A stretch of DNA of 64,000 nt from JAOZHU01 sp964632845 (GCA_964632845.1 CAZWDU010000002.1:141804-205803); one strand, 5' to 3'; counted from the stretch's first letter, positions 8,720 to 16,091 are shown. Numbers and translations are program-made. The notes: generated by a model from the sequence alone, not told the origin.

Positions 8720-8775
8720 CCCATTTATTGTTGGGTTTTTTCGTCTAAAAGGCTTTTTTGTCAAGTTTTCTTGAC
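8720..8775 (-). promoter_or_regulatory. Operator-promoter module with GTCAAG palindrome
   Basis: A perfect 16-base palindrome GTCAAG-TTTT-CTTGAC occupies 8760-8775. Read on the minus strand it is followed by A-rich bases, CCTTTTAGACGAAA (a weak TATA-like box), and GGTGCT five bases before the GTG start. The same elements in the same order and spacing occur at 63801-63865. The palindrome is 45-50 bases upstream of the start, upstream of the TATA-like box, a position suited to a transcription activator or regulator. Confidence 0.65.
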
Positions 8776-8835
8776 AAGCACCAAAGCTTAAATCGACTTT
8801 TAGTGTTCTAAGGCGTGGAAACGCTACCCCCTCCC

Positions 8836-8843
8836 CTTTATAA
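8836..8843 (+). promoter_or_regulatory. TATA box of the YHS gene, with C-rich upstream element
   Basis: TTTATAAG at about 8836-8843 is a strong TATA box 77 bases before the YHS start, directly preceded by CCCCCTCCCC. A small hairpin with a GGAA tetraloop (GCGT-GGAA-ACGC) lies just before it. Confidence 0.45.
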
Positions 8844-8919
8844 GGCGCTGGAACGGCTTTTTTACCACTAACCATAATAGGTAGAACGTAGAGTGTTCCA
8901 TGAGGTTAAGGCTAATATA

Positions 8920-9063
8920 ATGTTTAGAGACCCAGTCTGCGGCATGGTTCTTGACGAAAACACAGCTAAGTTTAAAATCACCTATCAAGGCGAAACCTAC
9001 CATTTCTGCAGTTTGACCTGCAAGAAAAAATTCAAGAGACACGCCACAAAATTCATCAAATAA
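8920..9063 (+). CDS. YHS-domain mini-protein
   Basis: A 47-residue protein that is almost exactly one YHS domain: it begins with RDPVCGMVLDENTAKF and continues to YHFCSLTCKKKFKRH. The cysteine in DPVCGM and the C-x3-C pair in FCSLTC are the expected metal ligands. YHS domains occur in copper/heavy-metal ATPases, in metal-sensing proteins and alone; they bind transition metals. The ATG at 8920 is the only start and the sequence fills the gap between two larger genes. Partner unknown. Confidence 0.85.
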   Translation: MFRDPVCGMVLDENTAKFKITYQGETYHFCSLTCKKKFKRHATKFIK

Positions 9064-9118
9064 AAAAGGTCAACAAACAAGAGATTTGGAAGCGTCTTTT
9101 ATACTCATTTTTCAGTTA

Positions 9119-9862
9119 TTACTTAATGAATCTCCAGACAACAGCTGCTAGCAAACCCCCAATTATTGGAGCCACCCAGAAAAGCCAAAGCTGACTCAAA
9201 GCAGTGCTGTCAACAACGATGCTGGCTATTACGGCTGGACCTAAACTTCTAGCAGGGTTCACTGAAGTACCTGTTATCGGTATTCCCAATAGGTGAATGA
9301 AAACTAGACTCAGCCCAATGGGTACTCCTGCAAAACCTTTCGGCGCCTTTTCGCTGGTTGCGCCATGAACAACTAGCACAAATATGAACGTCAAAGTCAG
9401 TTCAGCGATGAACGCGGCTGTCATGGAGAACCCTGCAGGAGAAGCTGCACCGTAGCCGTTTTGCCCTAACCCACTCGTTAAACTGTACAGTGCGTTGCCG
9501 CTGACAAGTACATAGATTACCTCTGTGGCAATTGTTGCGCCTATACACTGGGCTATTATGTAGAAGACCGTGTCTTTAGCGCTTAGTTTGCCTGAAGCAA
9601 ACATGGATATGGACACTGCAGGGTTTATGTGGCATCCTGAAATGCCGCCTATTGCGTAGAACATGGCAAGCAGGGAAAGACCGAAAGCAAAAGATATGCC
9701 TACTATGCCTGCGACTGATAAGCCTGAGAGCACAGCGGTTCCGCAGCCAACCAGCACCAACACGAATGTGCCAACTAGCTCGGCAACGTATTTTTTTGCA
9801 GCGTTGCCTGTTTTTATGTCGCTTGCATCAACGTTTTGTTCAGCGGTCTCAGTTTCGCTCAT
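9119..9862 (-). CDS. Aquaporin / glycerol-facilitator family channel (MIP)
   Basis: Six-helix channel of 247 residues for water, glycerol or other small neutral solutes. Both half-helix signatures are intact: GCHINPAVS in the first half and GTSVNPARS in the second. The N-terminal 25 residues are polar (Thr, Glu, Asp) before helix 1 (YVAELVGTFVLVLVGCG). Archaeal AqpM proteins have this size. Selectivity for water versus glycerol cannot be decided here. Its leader contains a perfect hairpin touching the ribosome binding site (see the next entry). Confidence 0.93.
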   Translation of the reverse strand: MSETETAEQNVDASDIKTGNAAKKYVAELVGTFVLVLVGCGTAVLSGLSVAGIVGISFAFGLSLLAMFYAIGGISGCHINPAVSISMFASGKLSAKDTVFYIIAQCIGATIATEVIYVLVSGNALYSLTSGLGQNGYGAASPAGFSMTAAFIAELTLTFIFVLVVHGATSEKAPKGFAGVPIGLSLVFIHLLGIPITGTSVNPARSLGPAVIASIVVDSTALSQLWLFWVAPIIGGLLAAVVWRFIK

Positions 9863-9920
9863 TTCGTAACCTCATGCGCAGACGCGCATGGGCATCTGTT
9901 TTCTATCTTACGCCTTATAA
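9863..9920 (-). promoter_or_regulatory. Aquaporin promoter and hairpin leader
   Basis: On the minus strand a TATA box TTATAA (9915-9920) predicts transcription from about 9890. The RNA would then begin with a perfect 7-bp hairpin, CATGCGC-loop-GCGCATG (arms 9884-9890 and 9873-9879), and the GAGG ribosome binding site abuts its 3' foot, 10 bases before the ATG. A structure at this position could control ribosome access. Confidence 0.5.
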
Positions 9921-9967
9921 TGATTTGCATTCAGCTAAAACTCGCTAAGCCACACCAGAAGCGCTTG

Positions 9968-11254
9968 TTACAGTTTTTCCTTTGGCGAAATATCCATCAT
10001 CATTAAGCCAGAAACGGGTTTCGGGTAAAAATCCGTGGATTTCTCAGGCAAACGCTCACGTTTCTGCGCTATCTGCCAAACCGTCTCAGGGTCTATACAG
10101 TTAACCAAGAACGCCAGTTTAGCTTCGCCGCCGTCAACTTTCTCCAACGCACTACTCGTTGAATCCGCATAAAGTATGTCCTCGTCAATCTTTAACTCCC
10201 CAGTCTTCAGCACAATTTTGAAAACGAAATCCCGCAATATAACCACATCAAGAACCCGCATTTCATGCGAGTTGCCATTATTCACAAGTTCAGAAATCGC
10301 TTTTTCATCCTTCAAAATTAAACCGTACGCTTTGGCGCCGTTGTAGATGCAGAACGCGTGCGCTTCCTTGTGACTTTTCAGAAAATCCTCCAAAGCATCA
10401 ACTTTTGGGGTTACTTCTGAAACCGCGAAGAACTTCCTAAGCTGCTGCATGGCGTCAGTGGTTAACTCGAAGTTTTTCAGAAGTCTATGCGTAGGCAAAA
10501 CCACTAACCCTTCGTCTTGAACGGGCACCATATAGCTCATGTGAAAATTGAAAGCTGAATCCTCAGTCCACGTTTCCTGCGCGCGCCTTTCATCTCGGTA
10601 CGCAAGAGCACTTTCGTATCTGTGATGCCCATCAGTGATTACGAGCACCTTGTCCGTCAAAACTTTTTGCACGAACTTGATTTTCTGCGGATTAGTTACC
10701 CGCCAAACAGCATGTTTAACCCCTGAGAGGTCTTCAACGTTTATGGCAGGCGGAGTTTTTGTAGTTTCTGCAAAAAAATTGGTGATTTGGTTCTCTGGGT
10801 CTGAGAATATCAGGAAGACGGGTTCCAAGTCCTTCTGCACGGTGCGCAACATGTTTAAACGATCAGTTTTTGGCGCGCCATGCGTAACTTCATGCGGGAA
10901 AACCTTGTTTTCACTGTAAGCGTAGAGGCGTAACGCGGCGATTAATCCTATACGAGTACAGGTTTTTCCTGCCAAAGTGAACTCGTGTCTATAAACAAAA
11001 ACTGCAGGCGTGTCGTCTTTTGCAAGCACGCCCTCGCTTAACCATTTGTGGGTTCGTTGCTGTGCAGTTTCATACTTGTTTTTTTCCATGGGCAGAATTA
11101 GGCGGCAGTAGTTGTACGGCGATTTCGTGTAATAATCGTTTTGTTGGCCGCCGTCGATTTTGTCATAAGGCGGAGTTATCAGGTTCTCTAGATCACCAGC
11201 TTTCTCGGTGTATCGTACTGCTTTGAACGGCTTAACGTCTACCATACTGTTCAA
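9968..11254 (-). CDS. DUF1015 family protein in a serine-type operon
   Basis: A 428-residue DUF1015 protein: family N-terminus VKPFKAVRYTEKAGD and ITPPYDKI, then the strongly conserved ITDGHHRYESALAYR around the middle, whose His and Arg look catalytic. The biochemical role of the family is not known to me, but DUF1015 genes sit beside serA and serC in many anaerobic bacteria. Here it follows serA with a 4-base overlap, and no classical phosphoserine phosphatase is in the operon, so a role in the last step of serine synthesis or in serine-phosphate metabolism is an inference worth testing. The first Met of the longer frame is retained; Met4 is an alternative start. Confidence 0.8.
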   Translation of the reverse strand: MNSMVDVKPFKAVRYTEKAGDLENLITPPYDKIDGGQQNDYYTKSPYNYCRLILPMEKNKYETAQQRTHKWLSEGVLAKDDTPAVFVYRHEFTLAGKTCTRIGLIAALRLYAYSENKVFPHEVTHGAPKTDRLNMLRTVQKDLEPVFLIFSDPENQITNFFAETTKTPPAINVEDLSGVKHAVWRVTNPQKIKFVQKVLTDKVLVITDGHHRYESALAYRDERRAQETWTEDSAFNFHMSYMVPVQDEGLVVLPTHRLLKNFELTTDAMQQLRKFFAVSEVTPKVDALEDFLKSHKEAHAFCIYNGAKAYGLILKDEKAISELVNNGNSHEMRVLDVVILRDFVFKIVLKTGELKIDEDILYADSTSSALEKVDGGEAKLAFLVNCIDPETVWQIAQKRERLPEKSTDFYPKPVSGLMMMDISPKEKL

Positions 11255-12153
11255 CTCGCAGTTTTTTCCAACGCTTCAAATACTTTTTCAGCTATTTGCA
11301 TGCTTGCCTTCAATTGAGCTTCGTGCGTTTGAGCACCGATATGCGGAGTTGCGTAAACGTTTCTCAGCGTCAGCAACTTGCTGTTCTTCGGAGGTTCTTC
11401 TTCGAAAACGTCAACTGCCGCGGCTTTCACCTTGCCTGATTTCAACGCTTGGTACAATGCTTCTTGGTCGACTACACCGCCGCGTGAACAGTCAATTAGC
11501 ATTACGCCGTTTTTCATCATGTTAAACTCTCTGGTAGACAACATGTGCCTAGTGTGCGGCGCCAACGGAACATGAATTGTGATGAAGTCCGCTTTGGACA
11601 ACATTTGCTCCAGAGGAACGGCGCCGCGTCCGATGCAGACGTCTACGCCTAGGGTTTTCATGCCTAATGCCGCGGCGAGTTTTTCAACTTCTTTGCCGAT
11701 GCTTCCACAGCCGATGATGCCAAGGGTTTTCCCGTGGATTTCCACGCCCATAAGCTCTTCTTTTACCCATTTTCCCTCGCGTAAAGTCACCGTTCCCTCA
11801 ACGACGTTTCTGGCCAGAGCCAACAAATGCCCAATGGTGAGTTCAGCAACGCTTGTAGCGGACACGTGCGGTGTGTTCACCACAGTAATTTGCCTTTCCG
11901 TTGTCGTTTTCAGGTCAATGTTGTCTACGCCTTCGCCTGCTCGCCCAATGACTTTAAGTTTTTTTGCTTTGGCAATTAAATCTGCGGTGATTTTGGTTGC
12001 AGACCGCACGATAAGCGCGTCATATTCGCCTATAATCTGCGGTAGTTCGCTTTTCTGCATGTTCCACGCTTTCGTGACTTGGCAACCTTTTTCTTCAAGC
12101 AGTTTTACGCCTTCGTCGGCGATTCGATCGCAGATGAGGATTTTGTACTTCAT
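11251..12153 (-). CDS. serA: D-3-phosphoglycerate dehydrogenase-like 2-hydroxyacid dehydrogenase
   Basis: NAD-dependent oxidoreductase of 300 residues. Rossmann motif GKTLGIIGCGSIGKEV, catalytic Arg in DCSRGGVVD, and the catalytic His in ATPHIGAQT are present, with the Glu of the relay before them in FEEEP. It lacks the ACT and intervening domains of long SerA proteins, so feedback by serine through an ACT domain is not expected. Position between a class-V aminotransferase and DUF1015 supports 3-phosphoglycerate oxidation in serine synthesis; hydroxypyruvate or glyoxylate reduction is the alternative. It overlaps DUF1015 by 4 bases and follows the aminotransferase after 2 bases. Confidence 0.87.
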   Translation of the reverse strand: MKYKILICDRIADEGVKLLEEKGCQVTKAWNMQKSELPQIIGEYDALIVRSATKITADLIAKAKKLKVIGRAGEGVDNIDLKTTTERQITVVNTPHVSATSVAELTIGHLLALARNVVEGTVTLREGKWVKEELMGVEIHGKTLGIIGCGSIGKEVEKLAAALGMKTLGVDVCIGRGAVPLEQMLSKADFITIHVPLAPHTRHMLSTREFNMMKNGVMLIDCSRGGVVDQEALYQALKSGKVKAAAVDVFEEEPPKNSKLLTLRNVYATPHIGAQTHEAQLKASMQIAEKVFEALEKTAS

Positions 12154-12155
12154 TT

Positions 12156-13229
12156 TTACAGCTTCCAGATTTCATCTATGGCAGCAAGAACCTGCTTGAT
12201 GTCTGCAAGGTTCCATTCGCCCATGTGCCCGATGCGGAAGGTTTTGTCAGCCAGTTTGCCGTAACCGTTTCCTATTGTGAAGCCTTTTTCCCCGAGTTTT
12301 TCATTTAGCTCTTTGAAGTCTTTTCCAAGGGTGTTTTTGACGCAGCTTACGGTGATTGACTCGTAGCCCTGCTCAGGGAACATCGCGAAATGCTTCTTCG
12401 CCCACGCTTGTGTGTAAGCTGCCATGTCCTTGTGCCGCTGGTAAACTTTGTCGTAAGTTTCTTCCAGCAGCAAATCCATGCGTTTGTTCAACGCGTAAAA
12501 CAACGGAATGTTCGGAGTGGAAGGCGTTTGATGCTTCTTCTCAAACTCGAAGATTTCCACGAGGTCTGTGTAGGCGCCGCGGTTGGGAACTTGCTGGGCG
12601 CGTTCTATGGCGCGGTCGCTTACGAGCGCCACTGCTAAGCCGGGAGGCAACGCGAAGCATTTTTGGGTTGAGGCGAAGATTACGTCGCAGCCTATTTCCG
12701 CGGGTAAGGTTTTGTCGCCTGCCATGGCTGAGACGCTGTCTATTGCTAAGAGCACTTCTGGGTAGTCTCGGCGGATTAGTTTGCCGATTTCGCTGATTGG
12801 GCTTCGTGCGCCTGTTGAGGATTCATTGTGGCAGACTGTTACCGTGTCGTATTCGCCTGTTTCGAGTTTTTCTGCGATGGCATCAGGTTTGGGTACTTTG
12901 CCCCATTCTACCTCTAGGCAGTCGGCTTGTTTGCCGCATGCGCGTATTGTTCTGGCGAAGCGTTCGGCGAATGCACCGTTGACGCAGCTGAGGGCCTTGT
13001 TTTTGACTATGCTTCTGCCTACGATGTCGAACCATAAGGCGCCTGAAGCGGTGGTTACGGTGGGTTTGTAGTCTGCTGGTAGCTCGAAGAAGCGGGTTAG
13101 TTTTTCTGTTATGCCCGCGTAGAGTTGAGAGAATTCTTTGCTTCTGTGCCCTATGAGCGGGTGGGTTTGTTCTCGGAGCATTTCTTGGCTTACTTCTGTG
13201 GGTCCAGGAATCAATAGTTTTTTGTGCAT
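12156..13229 (-). CDS. Class-V aminotransferase (serine/alanine-glyoxylate type)
   Basis: PLP enzyme of 357 residues, first gene of the operon with serA and DUF1015. The N-terminus LLIPGPTEVSQEML and THPLIGHRSKEF are typical of the alanine-glyoxylate / serine-pyruvate aminotransferase group. AIDSVSAMAGD contains the Asp that contacts the PLP ring and STQKCFALPPG contains the Schiff-base lysine. Archaea often use this group in place of SerC, transaminating 3-phosphohydroxypyruvate, or to interconvert glyoxylate and glycine. Which of these applies cannot be seen. Preceded by a long intergenic region holding a candidate structured RNA. Confidence 0.87.
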   Translation of the reverse strand: MHKKLLIPGPTEVSQEMLREQTHPLIGHRSKEFSQLYAGITEKLTRFFELPADYKPTVTTASGALWFDIVGRSIVKNKALSCVNGAFAERFARTIRACGKQADCLEVEWGKVPKPDAIAEKLETGEYDTVTVCHNESSTGARSPISEIGKLIRRDYPEVLLAIDSVSAMAGDKTLPAEIGCDVIFASTQKCFALPPGLAVALVSDRAIERAQQVPNRGAYTDLVEIFEFEKKHQTPSTPNIPLFYALNKRMDLLLEETYDKVYQRHKDMAAYTQAWAKKHFAMFPEQGYESITVSCVKNTLGKDFKELNEKLGEKGFTIGNGYGKLADKTFRIGHMGEWNLADIKQVLAAIDEIWKL

Positions 13230-13704
13230 TTTGCTCTAGCCTCTTGTGTGATTAAGTTTCTTGTAATTATGCGTGGCGACGCATTGAATCTTTCTGTTTT
13301 ATTCACACATTTTTTCTTTTCCATGTTTTCACATCCAAGCCAAACAGCAACGAGAACCGAAAACGACAAGGCGCATAAGGTTAACTGCTGTTTAGTTTTG
13401 ACCGTGTCCGGAACTGCATCCGGACCAAAAGCATTTTCCGCAGTTCAAGGTCGTCACAGTTAACCACAAAAGCAAGTGTGTTTCATAATCGGAATATAAG
13501 GTTTACGCTGTTAATGCCGAGATATGTTTGTTTTTTTCTGGGTGATTTCCCTTTTTGGTGTTGTAAAGTGAGAATTAGACACAATTTTGGAGAATGAAAT
13601 TGGATTATAAACAAATGTGTAGAATTGTCTAGAGGAGACATCTGAAAAAGAAACTCACAAGACATTTAAATATAAACATCAATAGCACTGCTAAAAAGAG
13701 GCGC
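13230..13704. other. 475-base intergenic region
   Basis: Holds the candidate structured RNA (13379-13465), a minus-strand TATA-like box at 13494-13499, and at 13665-13676 the TATA box (TTTAAATATAAA) of the small winged-helix gene at 13705. No ORF in it looks coding. About 13520-13660 is AT-rich with no recognised element. Confidence 0.6.
13379..13465 (-). ncRNA. Candidate pseudoknotted leader RNA of the aminotransferase-serA-DUF1015 operon
   Basis: Nested perfect inverted repeats: closing stem GGTTAACTG / CAGTTAACC (13379-13387 with 13457-13465), inner GACC / GGTC (13400-13403 with 13449-13452) and hairpin GTCCGG / CCGGAC (13406-13411 with 13420-13425). In addition the hairpin loop segment GAACTGC (13411-13417, sharing its first base with the stem) is perfectly complementary to GCAGTTC (13440-13446) in the junction, so a 7-bp pseudoknot is possible. 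A minus-strand TATA-like box (13494-13499) predicts a start near 13470, only a few bases before the closing stem. This looks like a riboswitch-type leader or small RNA. No known class recognised. The plus strand could fold equally, so strand is inferred. Confidence 0.5.
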
Positions 13705-13920
13705 ATGTCGTTGGGTTCGGAGATTGCAGTCCTGCTTGAAATTCTTGGTGATGGAGAGTGGCATGGATTAGCGGAGCTGCAACAGCAAGCGGGGCTGGTT
13801 AAGCATAAAATGCAGGGAATTGCTGCTTTCTTGTACAGGTTCGATTTTGCGGTAGTTGATGAAGCAAACAAGAGAGTGAAGCTTAATAGGGATTTTCGAA
13901 AGTTTTTAGCGCGGATTTAA
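13705..13920 (+). CDS. Small winged-helix DNA-binding protein
   Basis: A 71-residue protein consisting of one winged helix-turn-helix: helix LLEILGDGEWHGLAEL, recognition region VKHKMQGIAAFLYRF, then the wing FAVVDEANKRVKLN. This resembles stand-alone archaeal wHTH regulators. A strong TATA box (13665-13676) predicts a start near 13697 and so an almost leaderless mRNA; ATG at 13705 is the first codon after it. Convergent with the roadblock-like gene, whose stop is 2 bases away. Target unknown; the pilin cluster and the serine operon are the nearest candidates. Confidence 0.65.
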   Translation: MSLGSEIAVLLEILGDGEWHGLAELQQQAGLVKHKMQGIAAFLYRFDFAVVDEANKRVKLNRDFRKFLARI

Positions 13921-13922
13921 TT

Positions 13923-14312
13923 TTACTCCGGCGCGTGTTGTAAGCGGCTTAAAACGTCGTCTTGGTCTGCGTTTTTTTCCATGAATATGGCAATGTTGTT
14001 TTCACCTATGGTTATGCAGAGTGTTTTGGCGGTTTTGCCCGTGACTAAGATGTGTTCTATTGTGCCTAAGTTGAATAGTTCTGAGATTTCTTGTGCGGAT
14101 TCCATTGTTTGGGATGCTAAAAGGGCGTTTTCGGTTACGTGCGCTTGGTTTTTGAGGTCAATTAGGGCTCTGGTTTTGTTCCGCAGAATATAGCCTGTGA
14201 TGTCTTTGTGTTTGTTGATTTCTGCGAGTGCTGCGCGTAACCTTGTGAAAGCGTCGTTTTCTTTAACTGTGAGAACAGCGTTTTCTTGTATGTGTTGCGT
14301 TTTCTTAGCCAT
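13923..14312 (-). CDS. Roadblock/LC7-like small protein
   Basis: 129 residues, soluble. Residues 35-115 look like a roadblock/longin-type domain: a helix, GYILRNKTRALIDL (the 'what the domain presents' strand pair), a long helix with SAQEISELF, then IEHILVTGKTAKTLCITIGENNIAIFMEK as the last strands and helix. Roadblock proteins pair with small GTPases or motility machines. It is the last of four minus-strand genes starting with a pilin at 16091, so it may act with that pilin. The domain call is by pattern only. Confidence 0.5.
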   Translation of the reverse strand: MAKKTQHIQENAVLTVKENDAFTRLRAALAEINKHKDITGYILRNKTRALIDLKNQAHVTENALLASQTMESAQEISELFNLGTIEHILVTGKTAKTLCITIGENNIAIFMEKNADQDDVLSRLQHAPE

Positions 14313-14333
14313 TGTCTCTTCGCCTTTTTCAGG

Positions 14334-15107
14334 TTATTCGACTACGGGTTTAACCATAACCAAATCGCCTTTTTTGGTTTGTAAAGTGTGCTGTATTTTT
14401 TCAGGTATTTGGATTATGCCTTTGCCTTCGTGTTTTGAGTCTTTTAGGGGTTTGAATTTGCAGCGTGTTGTTTTTCCGTTTAGGGCTTCCGCGTCGATTT
14501 TTTCGATTTTCTTGTTTGGGTACAGCTTCTGCCACTGTACTATTACTGCTTTGTCGATGTACACGGTGTCTGAGGGCGCAAGTAAGCCGCTGAGCTTGTC
14601 GATTATGAACTGGTTCACGGGTGGCTTCGGAAGCGAAGTGTCAGGTTCAAACTCTGCTACGATAGTGGCTTCCTCCATCTGTGGCTCTTTTTGGCTTGGT
14701 TCAGGGTTTTCCAGCGCGTAAATATCCGCGGCTAATGAGGTAGGGTGAATTTTCACTATCAGTTTAAGGACTATGGGCACTAAAGCTTGGGTTAAAGTGT
14801 TGACTTGTTTGTCGTCTGTTTCTTTGGAGGCGATTGTGGTTACGTAAAGATTGTTTATGGAGGTGATGTTTGCTTTTCCGTTGCTGCTGTTGACTGCTAT
14901 GGCTTCTATGCCGCCTACGGTGTTTGCGCGTTCCATTAACGCGTTAAAAGCGTCTACGACGTTATGTGCGGTGGCGTCATCTGTGCTTTCGTCTGCAATT
15001 ATGACTTTGGAGTTTTTGAAAAAAAAGGCGTTTGATATTGTTGGACACGCGTTTTTTATTTCGTTTAGCGTGTTTTTGAGCGCGAAAGTTGATATTTCGT
15101 CGCTCAT
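14334..15107 (-). CDS. Two-part protein with N-terminal roadblock-like region
   Basis: 257 residues, no signal peptide or membrane helix. Residues 1-110 resemble a roadblock-type domain (NAFFFKNSKVIIADE, VGGIEAIAVNSSNGKANIT, then TTIASKETDDKQVN). A proline-rich, acidic linker at about 125-160 leads to a second, basic region of about 95 residues ending in GKGIIQIPEKIQHTLQTKKGDLVMVKPVVE, which resembles a small beta-barrel, AbrB-like or SpoVT-like end (QIPEKI...KKGDLVMV). I do not recognise the family. It lies 21 bases upstream of the roadblock-like gene and 29 downstream of the coiled-coil gene, so an operon is likely. Confidence 0.55.
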   Translation of the reverse strand: MSDEISTFALKNTLNEIKNACPTISNAFFFKNSKVIIADESTDDATAHNVVDAFNALMERANTVGGIEAIAVNSSNGKANITSINNLYVTTIASKETDDKQVNTLTQALVPIVLKLIVKIHPTSLAADIYALENPEPSQKEPQMEEATIVAEFEPDTSLPKPPVNQFIIDKLSGLLAPSDTVYIDKAVIVQWQKLYPNKKIEKIDAEALNGKTTRCKFKPLKDSKHEGKGIIQIPEKIQHTLQTKKGDLVMVKPVVE

Positions 15108-15136
15108 GTGTCTTTGTTCCTGCTGCCTTTGCGAGC

Positions 15137-15562
15137 TTAAGAGGTTTTGAATAGGATGCGCTCTGGTGATCCTTCGTTTTCCAGCACTAGGTATTTCATG
15201 CCTTCAGCGTCGCCGAGTTGGTCTAGCCACTTTAAGGCTTCGCGGACTTTCTGCAGGTTTATCAGGCGGTCTTGGTGGCTGCGCACAACGGTTTCTAGGG
15301 CTATGAGTTCATGGAACGGGTTGGCGTCTAAGATGATGTTTAGGTTGCCTATGGTTACTTCTCCGGGGTTTTCATTTTGGTTTTTTTTGCCTGCGAGTTT
15401 CATGACGACTTCGCGGATTTTTTTTGATTTTTCCGCCAATTTGCGTATGTCATCTAGGCGGCGCAGGTATTCGCCGAGTGCGCTTTTGGTTTCGGCTATT
15501 TCCTTGTCTAAGGTTTCGGCTATTTCTCGGGCTGAATTGTACTCTTTTATTTTGGTTACCAT
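15137..15562 (-). CDS. Coiled-coil protein of unknown function
   Basis: 141 residues, soluble, mostly helical. Residues 5-60 form a heptad-rich coiled coil (IAETLDKEIAETKSALGEYL) and 85-120 a second helix pair (HELIALETVVRSHQDRLINL). The end GMKYLVLENEGSPERILFKT looks like a short beta hairpin. Not recognised. Position between the pilin and the two roadblock-like genes suggests a structural or adaptor role in the same process. Confidence 0.5.
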   Translation of the reverse strand: MVTKIKEYNSAREIAETLDKEIAETKSALGEYLRRLDDIRKLAEKSKKIREVVMKLAGKKNQNENPGEVTIGNLNIILDANPFHELIALETVVRSHQDRLINLQKVREALKWLDQLGDAEGMKYLVLENEGSPERILFKTS

Positions 15563-15662
15563 GTTGCGTGTTACTCCTCTAAACGGGAAACTAATAAAGG
15601 GAAAGTAGAGAGGGGTCGTTTATTTTGCCCTCTGAATTACTAAGAAAATAAAAAAGGAAAAT

Positions 15663-16091
15663 TTATTGAGCGATAGCGCTTTTCGCGAACGGGTTGCTCT
15701 TTGCAGTGATGAGTTTGACCTCGTAGTTGCCGCCAGCGGTTATAGCTGCTGTGAAGTTCAAGGTTTGTTGACCGTTTGCTTGTATTGTGAATGGAGCTTC
15801 TGAAGGCGTGGTAAGAGCAGTGATTGCTGCACCATTCAAGTACACTTCACTAATTGTTACTGCAGAGGTTCCTGTGTTTTTTACAGCAACTTGAACTGAA
15901 CCTGTATCGCCTGCTTGGAAAGTTATTGTTCCGAATGCAACTTGTTCTGTTTGCATGAATCCTGTGCTGAGTGCGCCCATCCATACTGCTACGGCGATGC
16001 TGACTGCGACTGTGACTGCGACGAGTATGATTGATGCGACGACTGGGCTGAGGGCTTTCGCGTTCTTCTTAAGCTTTCGGATAGTATTCAT
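15663..16091 (-). CDS. Archaeal type IV pilin-like protein
   Basis: A 142-residue pilin precursor. The class III signal is MNTIRKLKKNAKA followed by LSPVVASIILVAVTVAVSIA, the usual positively charged leader, processing site and hydrophobic helix for assembly. The rest is a small beta-rich domain (TGSVQVAVKNTGTSAVTISEVYLNG) of the type seen in archaeal pilins (former DUF1628 group). GGAGGG at 16105-16110 is a good ribosome binding site. It is not linked to an ATPase here, so it probably relies on the machinery at 46279-59088 and on the prepilin peptidase at 58273. Confidence 0.85.
   Translation of the reverse strand: MNTIRKLKKNAKALSPVVASIILVAVTVAVSIAVAVWMGALSTGFMQTEQVAFGTITFQAGDTGSVQVAVKNTGTSAVTISEVYLNGAAITALTTPSEAPFTIQANGQQTLNFTAAITAGGNYEVKLITAKSNPFAKSAIAQ

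Noticed and set aside
11579..12199. 206-codon plus-strand frame
   Set aside because: Antisense to serA, which carries all catalytic motifs.
13224..13463. 79-codon plus-strand frame before the winged-helix gene
   Set aside because: It overlaps the nested inverted repeats, begins inside the aminotransferase gene on the other strand and has no protein-like pattern.
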